A DNA stretch of 32,088 bases from Pseudomonadota bacterium. GTDB taxonomy: Bacteria > Desulfobacterota > WTBG01 > JAPLJA01. The position numbers were made by a program, and so were the translations under genes. The notes beneath the pieces are model-generated. The model made no database searches. It was not told where the DNA came from and worked only from the letters and a program-made list of their open reading frames with translations. The stretch lies in NCBI GenBank assembly GCA_026388815.1, contig JAPLJA010000003.1, positions 1 to 32,088 on the forward strand, read 5' to 3'. This document shows, in pieces, positions 12,291 through 19,312 of this stretch (position 1 is the stretch's first letter; each line of letters starts with the position of its first letter).

Positions 12291-13145
12291 TCAATCATCT
12301 TCCAAATGCAAAAATTGATTTTTGTTAGCTACTAGGCCATACCTGCCATTACCACAGCCGCAAAATTCTGAACTATAAAATACTCGATCTACACCTCCGG
12401 TATGCTGAATAGTAATGTCACGGCCAGGGTGTCTCATAGTCCGGTGCTTCTCGACAAGAACAAAGTTATCTTCAGGGTTTCGCATGTTCCTTGTATACCC
12501 CGGACAATCCTTTTCATTGAAATTGGATACCCCTTTGAAATTACGCATAAATCTTTTCAGAACTTGCCGACCTACTTCTCCTATGAAGTGGAAGTCAGAT
12601 TTAAGATACTGTCCTCCATGCTGACCGGAGTTACTTTGCCACAGCATTTTAATACAGTCCTCTGTCATGAACAGGGGATCGAACTTAGATTTGAATTGCT
12701 CATAAGATTCAAAGGTATCATTGTAGGAGGAGGTCTTTATAATTACAGGTTCATACTTAATGATCTTATCTTCAAGCTCCTCAAAGTCATGCCCATGTCT
12801 GCCACAGACCGTGGTCTTGTAATAGATAGGAGCAGATTCATGGACTCTATTACGAAAGAAGCCTTTAAAGACATGAAAGGTATCTGTCTTATTGGTGATA
12901 TGTGTCTTCGTTATTCCATCGTCTGCCTCATTACGACCCGTGGTGACCCAGTGGGGTTGGATGGCAATCTTTACTGGCTGAGAGAACCAGACTTTGATCT
13001 TCCAGAACCGGGACAGCTCCAGGAGATTATCTCGATGGGTCAGCCCGCCTTTCAAGACCTTGGTTGCAGCGGAGACGGCGTTGGGTCTGGGGTCACTGAG
13101 GAGTAAGGGCAGGTTCTGCGGTAATGGTACGGCCGAGTTTATCAT
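12291..13145 (-). CDS. Hypothetical protein, LPLL module at N-terminus
   Basis: A 284-residue protein starting MINSAVPLPQNLPLLLSDPR, so the recurring module, normally C-terminal, lies at residues 9-32 here (ending TKVLKGG). The rest has no recognised domain: a strand-rich part (FWKIKVWFSQPVKIAIQPHW), cysteine/histidine spots (VCGRHGHDFEE), and FCGCGNGRYG near the end. The ribosome site (AAAGGACAGTTCT) supports this start. The arrangement could be a fusion of the tail of a lost gene to this one. Confidence 0.65.
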   Translation of the reverse strand: MINSAVPLPQNLPLLLSDPRPNAVSAATKVLKGGLTHRDNLLELSRFWKIKVWFSQPVKIAIQPHWVTTGRNEADDGITKTHITNKTDTFHVFKGFFRNRVHESAPIYYKTTVCGRHGHDFEELEDKIIKYEPVIIKTSSYNDTFESYEQFKSKFDPLFMTEDCIKMLWQSNSGQHGGQYLKSDFHFIGEVGRQVLKRFMRNFKGVSNFNEKDCPGYTRNMRNPEDNFVLVEKHRTMRHPGRDITIQHTGGVDRVFYSSEFCGCGNGRYGLVANKNQFLHLEDD

Positions 13146-13157
13146 AGAACTGTCCTT

Positions 13158-13718
13158 TCATACAATGATTAAATCCGGTATCTTGGGGATGGTAGGGGGA
13201 ATAATCTTTTTGAATTCCTTTTCCAAGACCGTATAGGGTTTTTTACTTTTGAGTGCCTTGGAAACGACCCCATTTAAGTTAGGATCATTAAGGAGCAAAG
13301 GTAGACTCTCTATCCCATCTTTCATTATGGTAAGTAACATATTCAGGTAGGGCTGAATAGCATCTACTTCAACTACGGCACATCCATCAGTAGTTGCAAA
13401 GGTAGACTTAGCTTCTTTCATACCCGGGAGCCAATAAGCAATGGTTGCTGTAGAGTCGTGGGAGCCAGAGCAGTCATGCCTATAAGCTAAGCCGTGACTT
13501 TCACAGAAGGCTTTTAGATCATCACACTCTCCATAATTGGAAGTCCCATACCATGTATTCTTTAAAACTTTACCTGACTCTGGGAAGTCTTGGGCGGAAT
13601 CAGGGCCAGGTCCTGAGATGTCATACATTTCATAATTAAGAGCTTCTACGAAAGCCTCTATATCAGAGTCCTTGAGAGAGCCTCCAATGGTAATTCCAAG
13701 TCCTGTGGGTTCTGACAT
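13158..13718 (-). CDS. Hypothetical protein with LPLL module
   Basis: A 186-residue protein beginning with helix DSDIEAFVEALNYEMYD. A conserved-looking middle follows (GECDDLKAFCESHGLAYRHD, then YWLPGMKEA), typical of phage proteins of unknown function. After a helix (LNMLLTIMKDGI) it has ESLPLLLNDPNLNGVVSKAL and a 27-residue proline/isoleucine tail, so the module is not quite terminal. The SDPRPNAVSAATK and NDPNLNGVVSKAL versions in this gene and the next are especially alike, suggesting recent duplication. Confidence 0.7.
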   Translation of the reverse strand: MSEPTGLGITIGGSLKDSDIEAFVEALNYEMYDISGPGPDSAQDFPESGKVLKNTWYGTSNYGECDDLKAFCESHGLAYRHDCSGSHDSTATIAYWLPGMKEAKSTFATTDGCAVVEVDAIQPYLNMLLTIMKDGIESLPLLLNDPNLNGVVSKALKSKKPYTVLEKEFKKIIPPTIPKIPDLIIV

Positions 13719-13728
13719 ATCTTTCTCC

Positions 13729-14190
13729 TTATGATGATATGCACTTCTCCTGCCAAGCTATATCCTTAATAATGGGAAGCTTGTTCGCTTCCTGCTGTTC
13801 TTTATCAGCCTTGAACAGGATTGCTTTAACTAACTGAGTGCAGGTGGCCTGTTGTTTTGTAGATAATTCCCGCAGGTTCCATAGCTCTTCTGGCCACATG
13901 GGAATAGAAACATTCATGGTTTGCTGGATAAACTTATGGATCTCTTCGAGCAAGGCCAGACGGGCCGTGGCCTGTCCAAGATAGGAGAAGGCATCTGCCA
14001 TAGTAGGCTCTTCTGTCCGGAGGGTCATGCTCAGGGGGCCTAAGAGTACCCGGAGTTTCTTTTGAATAATTATTTTGAACTCTTCCTTGCGGGATTCAGG
14101 TTTGATTCTTTCAAAGAGATTCTTTATACTCGGATGTCTTATCTTAAATAATCGAGCTTTGCGTTGTTCTTCTTCTTCATCGTTCCACAT
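13729..14190 (-). CDS. Hypothetical helical protein with C-terminal IAW signature
   Basis: A 153-residue protein with a highly charged N-terminus (MWNDEEEEQRKARLFKIRHP) and mostly helix, with MWPEELWNLRELSTKQQ in the middle. It ends ANKLPIIKDIAWQEKCISS, which fits P[VIT][VI]xxI[HQA]W. Its start follows the stop of the 133-aa gene by one base. Confidence 0.65.
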   Translation of the reverse strand: MWNDEEEEQRKARLFKIRHPSIKNLFERIKPESRKEEFKIIIQKKLRVLLGPLSMTLRTEEPTMADAFSYLGQATARLALLEEIHKFIQQTMNVSIPMWPEELWNLRELSTKQQATCTQLVKAILFKADKEQQEANKLPIIKDIAWQEKCISS

Positions 14191-14191
14191 A

Positions 14192-14593
14192 TTATTCCCC
14201 TTCCCATAGGGCTTTAAGGTTCTTGATTACATCAGGATGAAACTTGTATCCATCCCATTTTTCCTGAAGGATTATTTGATGGAGTGTGCGTTCCATATCT
14301 TCCAGAGGCTTAGAGGAAAGGATCGTGGCAATTTTTTGATACTGCCGTTTGAAGTCGTGCATCTCTGGACACCAGCAAGACATCAGCGTTCGCTTGTCCT
14401 GTCCATCTTTGTAGACTCCTGATTTCAGGGATGTGAAAGTGTCGGAGACGGACATGGTGAAGCAGCCGTTGCCCAGGCGTTTAATGGCAGGGTTGTCTGG
14501 GAGTTCGTTGATATGTTTGAGGAGCCCTGCTCGCAGCTCCTCAATTTTCTTCTTCAGGGCCAAGACCTGCGGATGGAAGTTGTTTTCAATCAT
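14192..14593 (-). CDS. Hypothetical helical protein, 133 aa
   Basis: Begins with a long helix (ALKKKIEELRAGLLKHINEL), then strands around GNGCFTMSVSDTFTSLKSGV, and further helices ending VIKNLKALWEGE. Coupled by ATGA to the upstream 202-aa gene. No family recognised. Confidence 0.65.
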   Translation of the reverse strand: MIENNFHPQVLALKKKIEELRAGLLKHINELPDNPAIKRLGNGCFTMSVSDTFTSLKSGVYKDGQDKRTLMSCWCPEMHDFKRQYQKIATILSSKPLEDMERTLHQIILQEKWDGYKFHPDVIKNLKALWEGE

Positions 14594-15198
14594 GCTGCCT
14601 CCCTCAACCTCTCGGATACAATCTGTGGCCAGTTCTCATCCTGATAATGCCTGCCATTGTTACCATTCAATCTCTCTGTCCCGATGGTCAGGGGCAGGAA
14701 TTCTTTCCGGCAGTACGTGGCCAGGAGAGTCCGGTTGCTCTTGCAGCGTTTCCAGACCTTGACCATCTCGTCGATGGACAGTCCCTGAATAGTCTTGATA
14801 AGGTCATCGTAAGTATCTATCTCTTTCCCTACGATCTTACCGAGCCTCTCGGCAAACGTGGGCTGGTCGTCAATGGTTCCATCAGGTTTAATTGTCATGC
14901 CATTCTCGTAAAAGTAGTCAATGCCACCTGAGGAAATCATCCAGACCCCTCGCTCGCTGCCTATCCTGGGGCGATCCAAGTACTCATTCATCCTGGCCTT
15001 GGTGGTCACGGTTTCCCAGCCCCCGGTGTCCAGGATAATGGACCCGTCTGGTTTGAAGGTAAGGATGTCTGTGTGATGTAGTCGGACGGCTATGTCGTTG
15101 GAGTTGGTATCCAGTATGAGCCATGTGTTATTAGCTATGGGCTTTCTGCATTTATCCCGTGCAGTTTTTAGAAGAGCTTGAGCTTTCTGATAATCCAT
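14590..15198 (-). CDS. Conserved phage-type protein of unknown function
   Basis: A 202-residue protein. The segment VRLHHTDILTFKPDGSIILD-TGGWETVTTKARMN (about residues 37-70) is a pattern I recognise from actinophage and other phage proteins of unknown function. It is followed by a second strand set (GVWMISSGGIDYFYENGMTI) and helices. The C-terminus has FLPLTIGTERLNGN and, after an insertion, QIVSERLREAA, a stretched variant of the LPLL module. Strong AAGGAGGT ribosome site. Confidence 0.65.
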   Translation of the reverse strand: MDYQKAQALLKTARDKCRKPIANNTWLILDTNSNDIAVRLHHTDILTFKPDGSIILDTGGWETVTTKARMNEYLDRPRIGSERGVWMISSGGIDYFYENGMTIKPDGTIDDQPTFAERLGKIVGKEIDTYDDLIKTIQGLSIDEMVKVWKRCKSNRTLLATYCRKEFLPLTIGTERLNGNNGRHYQDENWPQIVSERLREAA

Positions 15199-15210
15199 GA
15201 GATGACCTCC

Positions 15211-15534
15211 TTAATATTGGGTATGTACTAAAGTTCTGCCTTTCAGTACCTCACCTACTGTGACAACATCCAAGTATTCGGAGATGATATACTCATCGTC
15301 AGAGATGTTCGGGTCGTCTTTCATAACACAGGGGCCGGTTGGGCCAGCATAGCAGTGCAAGACCTGCTCATCACTATTGAACATTTCGAGGAATTCTTTT
15401 CCTGTGCCCTTATCCACAACCAAGGTGCCTGCGTTTTGATGGTTGACCCAGACTGTTACCTTGTCATGGGGGCCTTTTGTTTCTATGTTGATTTTGGTGA
15501 TGGGCTTTTTAAACCGGGTGTAACTTGTGCTCAT
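15211..15534 (-). CDS. Hypothetical beta-rich protein, 107 aa
   Basis: Starts MSTSYTRFKKPITKINIETK, continues KVTVWVNHQNAGTLVVDKGT, and ends EVLKGRTLVHTQY. The alternating strands suggest a small barrel. Ribosome site AAGGAGGATTAT. No family recognised; it lies between the ClpS-like gene and the 202-aa gene. Confidence 0.65.
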   Translation of the reverse strand: MSTSYTRFKKPITKINIETKGPHDKVTVWVNHQNAGTLVVDKGTGKEFLEMFNSDEQVLHCYAGPTGPCVMKDDPNISDDEYIISEYLDVVTVGEVLKGRTLVHTQY

Positions 15535-15545
15535 ATAATCCTCCT

Positions 15546-15830
15546 TTATGCTTTTTCAATTTCAGTTCTTAATTTGATTTCGGCCAGGACCTGCTCAATG
15601 AGCTCGCATCGTTCGAGACCACCAGAGAAACAGATGGCCCGGCCGGTCGTATGGGCCTCGTGCATGATCGTGGCAGCTTTGCCTGCGGAGCAATGCGTGG
15701 CCTTAATGATCTGGGCAGTAACTTCAAAACAAGAGTGACTTTCATCATTAAAAATGATTACATTGTAAGGACTTCCGAGGATGTTTGTGGTGCTGGTGTC
15801 GATCAGTTCGATGGTTCCTGCTTCAGGCAT
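15546..15830 (-). CDS. clpS: ClpS-like protease adaptor
   Basis: A 94-residue protein aligning over most of its length with ClpS. YNVIIFNDES (22-31) corresponds to the strand and NDD pocket motif, here N28-D29-E30. MHEAHTTGRAIC (56-67) matches the helix with H60 and the GxAxC strand, and the ending AEIKLRTEIEKA fits the family's C-terminus. ClpS delivers proteins with destabilising N-terminal residues to ClpAP. The pocket is nearly complete, with D36 replaced by E. The N-terminus is short, and in the family that arm modulates ClpA. It overlaps the upstream gene by 28 bases. A phage copy could redirect host proteolysis (inference). Confidence 0.8.
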   Translation of the reverse strand: MPEAGTIELIDTSTTNILGSPYNVIIFNDESHSCFEVTAQIIKATHCSAGKAATIMHEAHTTGRAICFSGGLERCELIEQVLAEIKLRTEIEKA

Positions 15831-16102
15831 GTATGCTCCTTTAATAGTTTAGTAAACTCTGGATTAATAACTTTCCAATTTAAGTACAAGGGTAAATCAT
15901 TTGGAGATACTTTCTTGAAATCTCTTCGTTTATAATCTCTAACAGTAGCAGAAAGAATTACATGCCCTTCCATGTTATGCGCAAGGATATTTCCTTTTAA
16001 TATATCGGCTTTTTCTACTACTGAGTAACCTATATAAGTTATACGGAGAAGGGTTCCTTTAGAAAAGAACATTCCATATAAAATGTCACCTTGTTTGAAC
16101 AT
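15803..16102 (-). CDS. Hypothetical protein with LPLL module, 99 aa
   Basis: Starts MFKQGDILYGMFFSKGTLLR, beta-rich, then SATVRDYKRRDFKKVSPNDL and NDLPLYLNWKVINPEFTKLL followed by a short tail (KEHTCLKQEPSN). It resembles its upstream neighbour at 16086-16400 in length, strand pattern and module, so the two are probably duplicates. It overlaps that gene and the clpS-like gene. Confidence 0.7.
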   Translation of the reverse strand: MFKQGDILYGMFFSKGTLLRITYIGYSVVEKADILKGNILAHNMEGHVILSATVRDYKRRDFKKVSPNDLPLYLNWKVINPEFTKLLKEHTCLKQEPSN

Positions 16103-16400
16103 GGTTTCCTCTCAAGATTTTTGTAAACTCATTAGAGAGACATTTCATTCCTACATAGAGGGGTAAATCTTTCCTGAATATCTCATGGCATTCTCCTTTA
16201 AATTCCTTTGTTCGTATGCTTCTAAGTTCCTCTATTCGCAAGCTCCCCCACTCTATAAGCTTTATAGGTTTTTCATGATCCTTGGCTAAGAGAGTAACAT
16301 CAATAACTTTATTCTTACTCCTGATATGGTCAACGCGGAATACACATTGCCGGTCTCCTGTATCGAGAAAGAACATCCTTCCTGCTGTAAAAACTTTCAT
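16086..16400 (-). CDS. Hypothetical protein with LPLL module, 104 aa
   Basis: Starts MKVFTAGRMFFLDTGDRQCV behind GGAGGAGAT; beta-rich, then helix RIEELRSIRTKEF and the ending RKDLPLYVGMKCLSNEFTKI-LRGNHVQTR. The C-terminal parts of this protein and the next (SNEFTKILRG and NPEFTKLLKE) are nearly superimposable. Copy 3 of the 15-base repeat lies just upstream of its ribosome site. Confidence 0.7.
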   Translation of the reverse strand: MKVFTAGRMFFLDTGDRQCVFRVDHIRSKNKVIDVTLLAKDHEKPIKLIEWGSLRIEELRSIRTKEFKGECHEIFRKDLPLYVGMKCLSNEFTKILRGNHVQTR

Positions 16401-16416
16401 ATCTCCTCCACCATCG

Positions 16417-16437
16417 AGTCAAAGCCTACTACGTCAG
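16417..16437 (-). repeat. 3'-end repeat, copy 3
   Basis: The minus strand reads gacgtagtaggctttgactc. The 15-base core is identical to the other copies, but here it lies 10 bases past the TGA of the 95-aa gene rather than supplying its stop. The ribosome site of the following gene comes directly after it. Confidence 0.65.
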
Positions 16438-16444
16438 AGTCTGT

Positions 16445-16732
16445 TCAAGCTCCTGAAGTCAAGACCTCAACTATGGTTTTATCAAACTCAGGGTATCGAC
16501 CCAAGTACATGGGAAGTTTCTCTTTGTTCTCTTTAAGAAACTTAGCATTGCGTTCTCGTGCTATCTCTTTTGCCCGGGTACAATAATTTAAGCCATGCCC
16601 TCTTACAGGGCCTATATTCTTAATGGTTAGGGTCAGCATGTTAATGATGTACCAGACACTGCCTTTTGAAGTCACATGCCAAGGCCCGGTCAGGGTTCCT
16701 TCTGTGATTGCCCACCAAGATCCTATTTGCAT
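16445..16732 (-). CDS. Hypothetical protein with C-terminal LPLL-like module
   Basis: Start chosen at ATG 16732 (GGGAGATCACTGT in front); an in-frame ATG at 16747 lacks such a site. The 95 residues begin MQIGSWWAITEGTLTGPWHV, beta-rich with several tryptophans, then a basic helix (RAKEIARERNAKFLKENKEK) and KLPMYLGRYPEFDKTIVEVL-TSGA at the end, the module with M and Y variants. Confidence 0.65.
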   Translation of the reverse strand: MQIGSWWAITEGTLTGPWHVTSKGSVWYIINMLTLTIKNIGPVRGHGLNYCTRAKEIARERNAKFLKENKEKLPMYLGRYPEFDKTIVEVLTSGA

Positions 16733-17003
16733 ACAGTGATCTCCCACGTTCCTTGTTTAATCATTTGAAAAAGTTCAGGGGATATATAATTCCATCCAAT
16801 GTATAAAGGTAATTCTTTTATGTCTTTGACTTCGTGTATTCGATTTCGATAATGAAGATCTAGTAACTCATTACAAGATATGGTATATATGGTATGCTCA
16901 TAATAACCTCTTCGAGGGGGAGAAAACTTTCGGGCCACCTATTTAATTCCACGCCTTCTTGGGTTTCATGGTTAAATATAATGCGGTTGGTTGAGATCAT
17001 CAT
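16723..17003 (-). pseudogene. LPLL-module protein gene with one frame break
   Basis: ATG 17003 behind GGAGGTCTT reads MMISTNRIIFNHETQEGVEL and NRWPESFLP, and an overlapping frame starting at a GTG continues PPRRGYYEHTIYTISCNELL to KELPLYIGWNYISPELFQMI-KQGTWEITVCK. One extra base in the run of five G at 16916-16920 joins them into 93 residues. The repaired protein matches the small beta-plus-LPLL type of its neighbours. Sequencing error in the run is the simplest explanation. Confidence 0.6.
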
Positions 17004-17020
17004 AAGACCTCCAGCTAAAA

Positions 17021-17042
17021 AATAGGGGGCTGTTAACCCCCT
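17021..17042 (-). terminator. Rho-independent terminator, minus strand
   Basis: The minus strand reads GGGGG, ttaacag, CCCCC, TATTTTTTAG. This is a classic GC stem and T-run just past the stop of the peptidase/VWA gene at 17048. It separates module 1 from the small genes downstream. Confidence 0.8.
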
Positions 17043-17047
17043 CACTG

Positions 17048-18325
17048 TTAAGCATGCTTTTCAAGATACACTCGCTCACCCCAGTCCACTGGAGGATTCA
17101 TCCCAGTCGGCAAGACCCAGAGCACATGTGCTCCCTTCGGCTGGGTTGGCGCTGCTGCCTGCCCATCCGTCAGAATCATGACCCCTCGATAATGCCTCTG
17201 GTTGACCAGGTCTATCACAGGCTGGAAGTCCGTCCCACCCCGACCCTTGAACTCCAGTTGTAATCTACGCCGGTCAAATGGTCTGGGATCTGTCTGCTTC
17301 TCGCAATCGAACTGCATGAAGTCAATCGGCAGATACTCCACCAACTGATTCAGCACCCCGATCCATTCACCGAGGAGCTCGTCATCAACCGAGCCAGACG
17401 TATCCGCGGCCACCAAATACTTGTCCACGTAACTCTTCTTGAAACCAGGATGCATGAACCCTGTCCGGCGATTGGGCTTTTTCCTGGTGGACATCTTCGT
17501 CCCCCATGAATGATTCCCGAACCATACCCGGATTTTATTTCTCCAGTTGATCTTCTTGACCTGAGCTGCCATGATGGCCTCAATGTTACCCTGACTCATA
17601 TTGCCCCATGAATTATTACGGGCAATCTCTTTGATCTTGGCCTTGATTCTCTCTGCGGCTACTTCATGTTCCGCCCAGCCACCGTGGTCATCCATGCATT
17701 TGCAGTCCATTGGATCGCCATCGCCAGACCCATCACTTATCTCCAGCTTGCAGTTCTTGCAGTCCCCATCGCACTGCCCCCCGCCGATCTTACCTTCCTT
17801 CTGTTTCTTCCGGAGATAATCCCAATACCATTCTGAGGTCTGCTTTTCCTGGATGTCTGTGAAGTCTTTCTGCTTCTTCAGCTCAGAGACCCATGTTCCT
17901 GCGAGCTTGCCCGTCTCATCCCGTGGCCTCTGGCATTCTGTCGTCTCTGGTATCAACTCATTGATGGCCAAGTCATGGGCCACGTTAGCGAGGCGCTTGT
18001 CTTTCCTGTCTGTACTTAACGGGCGTTTCGTGCAGTGATGCATCACGAGATGAAGTATCTCATGATAGAAAATATAGGTCAGCTCGGCATCGGTTAAACT
18101 GTTCGACCATATCGGATCGTAATACAATTGGAACCGGCCGTCTGGTGTAACGCTTACCCCCATCGTATTCATACCGCGTTTGGGGATCTTTACCATCATG
18201 CCCAGAACTTGGTGAACGAATTTGAATTGGCAGATGAGGAACCCGATCATCCACTCAAAGCGTTTCTCGGCCTTGACCAAGTCTTTCGGGTCGATCTTGG
18301 CATCGAATGGAATCTCTTTGAACAT
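17048..18325 (-). CDS. Zinc-peptidase plus VWA-like protein (DUF2201 type)
   Basis: A 425-residue protein. The N-terminal domain carries H88-E-I-L-H92 in a helix (FYHEILHLVMHH), the HExxH zinc-peptidase signature of DUF2201-type proteins. A cysteine-rich insert follows (QCDGDCKNCK, DCKC; about 184-210). The C-terminal VWA-like domain has the metal-site residues DTSGS (308-312), GGTDF (363-367) and LTDG (385-388). Such proteins pair with MoxR-type ATPases in bacteria, and the MoxR gene lies 1 kb upstream (19313-20473). The complex probably remodels or assembles protein or metal complexes; the substrate is unknown. Confidence 0.85.
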   Translation of the reverse strand: MFKEIPFDAKIDPKDLVKAEKRFEWMIGFLICQFKFVHQVLGMMVKIPKRGMNTMGVSVTPDGRFQLYYDPIWSNSLTDAELTYIFYHEILHLVMHHCTKRPLSTDRKDKRLANVAHDLAINELIPETTECQRPRDETGKLAGTWVSELKKQKDFTDIQEKQTSEWYWDYLRKKQKEGKIGGGQCDGDCKNCKLEISDGSGDGDPMDCKCMDDHGGWAEHEVAAERIKAKIKEIARNNSWGNMSQGNIEAIMAAQVKKINWRNKIRVWFGNHSWGTKMSTRKKPNRRTGFMHPGFKKSYVDKYLVAADTSGSVDDELLGEWIGVLNQLVEYLPIDFMQFDCEKQTDPRPFDRRRLQLEFKGRGGTDFQPVIDLVNQRHYRGVMILTDGQAAAPTQPKGAHVLWVLPTGMNPPVDWGERVYLEKHA

Positions 18326-18339
18326 TTAGAACCTCCTAT

Positions 18340-18579
18340 TTAATGTAGCATTTCAATAAATTCATCCACACCAACAGACTTTGTAAGTAAGTGTAACTTG
18401 TCCACAAGAATCTCTTTAACTTCTGAAGGGATTTCATTTTTATAAAAGGCAAGATTTGGATCGCCTGATACTGCTGCACCCGGTGTCTTTCTTTCCTTTA
18501 TAATGGCCACCCAATATTTTAATAGCTCCTCACCTTCAAGAGTCTTGATCTTCTCAATGATAGTTGTCACGTCATCCAT
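18340..18579 (-). CDS. Hypothetical helical protein, 79 aa
   Basis: Begins MDDVTTIIEKIKTLEGEELL and is helical throughout, ending VDEFIEMLH. It sits between the MoxR and VWA genes of module 1 and shares with the VWA gene an identical leader (TTAAATAGGAGGTTC). It could be an accessory part of that module, by position only. Confidence 0.65.
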   Translation of the reverse strand: MDDVTTIIEKIKTLEGEELLKYWVAIIKERKTPGAAVSGDPNLAFYKNEIPSEVKEILVDKLHLLTKSVGVDEFIEMLH

Positions 18580-18592
18580 TGGAACCTCCTAT

Positions 18593-18742
18593 TTAATGTA
18601 TACCGTACAGGATATATACTTTACCCTTATGCTTCTTTTCTTTAGGCACATCCCTCATAGAAAGGTAATGCCCATAGATTAATTTCCTGCGTTTGGGATA
18701 TTTGAAACTTGCAAGAATGAGAGTATCTTGAGTGTTACTCAT
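18593..18742 (-). CDS. Small basic protein, 49 aa
   Basis: ATG 18742 opens a 49-codon frame beginning MSNTQDTLILASFKYPKRRK and ending KGKVYILYGIH. Its start overlaps the stop of the upstream 67-aa gene (ATGA). It is lysine/arginine-rich with strand-forming ends. No family recognised; the coupling is the main support. Confidence 0.55.
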   Translation of the reverse strand: MSNTQDTLILASFKYPKRRKLIYGHYLSMRDVPKEKKHKGKVYILYGIH

Positions 18743-18942
18743 TTGCTTTGAGCCTTCTTTAAAGTCTCTGCCCAGACAGTATCAAAACTTATACGGGGAT
18801 CATATCCCGCATCCTTCTTGGCTTTATATAACCAATCCTGCCGACGACGCTCGGACTGACAAGACGAGTCAATTCCTTGGAAGATACCCCCGATCATTCT
18901 GTCCTGCTCTTTTATAATACTGCGATCACTTTTCTTTCTCAT
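18739..18942 (-). CDS. Hypothetical charged protein, 67 aa
   Basis: Begins MRKKSDRSIIKEQDRMIGGI, continues with QSERRRQDWLYKAKKDAGYD, and ends AETLKKAQSK. It is strongly charged and helical, typical of small phage-coded proteins. It abuts the stop of the zinc-ribbon gene upstream and overlaps the 49-aa gene downstream. Confidence 0.6.
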   Translation of the reverse strand: MRKKSDRSIIKEQDRMIGGIFQGIDSSCQSERRRQDWLYKAKKDAGYDPRISFDTVWAETLKKAQSK

Positions 18943-19253
18943 TACTTATCCTCAATGAATTTTACTTGACCAGTACCGTTTAATTTTACTTTGAATTTCG
19001 TTTTCTTATCATTGCCAATGACTTTCAAAATCTGTTTAATCACAGGGGTATTACATAGATCAGTAAATGATTTCAAAGCGATGACTGTATCATAATCCGC
19101 TTGGGTTAAAAGATTTGCACCGCAGAGAGGACAGGGCTTATTAAGCCAGCTTTTATAATCCTTCATTTTAACGGTGTCATCTCTGAAGGTACAACCCTCT
19201 GCATCACATTTAATACCTGCTATATTAAAAGTAGCTATGTTTTTTTCTTTCAC
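18942..19253 (-). CDS. Zinc-ribbon protein, 103 aa
   Basis: Start set at GTG 19253 behind AAAGGAGGTAGT; the longer ATG frame to 19289 runs through the terminator hairpin. Residues about 11-50 carry CDAEGC and CPLCGANLL, four cysteines for one zinc ion, then helices (DTVIALKSFTDLCNTPVIKQ) and a basic beta end (KFKVKLNGTGQVKFIEDK). It is the first gene after the MoxR gene of module 1. Confidence 0.65.
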   Translation of the reverse strand: MKEKNIATFNIAGIKCDAEGCTFRDDTVKMKDYKSWLNKPCPLCGANLLTQADYDTVIALKSFTDLCNTPVIKQILKVIGNDKKTKFKVKLNGTGQVKFIEDK

Positions 19254-19270
19254 ACTACCTCCTTTAAAAT

Positions 19271-19299
19271 AGGGCACGGAGTCTTTCAACCCCGTGCCT
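19271..19299 (-). terminator. Hairpin after the MoxR gene
   Basis: The minus strand reads ggcacgg, a 12-base loop, ccgtgcc, then ctattttaaag. It follows the MoxR stop at 19313 by 15 bases. With a short T-run it may only attenuate read-through into the next gene, whose ribosome site begins six bases on. Confidence 0.6.
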
Positions 19300-19312
19300 C
19301 ACTCTGGATTAC

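Noticed and set aside
12402-13106. Plus-strand open frame of 234 codons
   Set aside because: Antisense to the 284-aa minus gene, which has a ribosome site and the shared LPLL module; the plus frame has neither.
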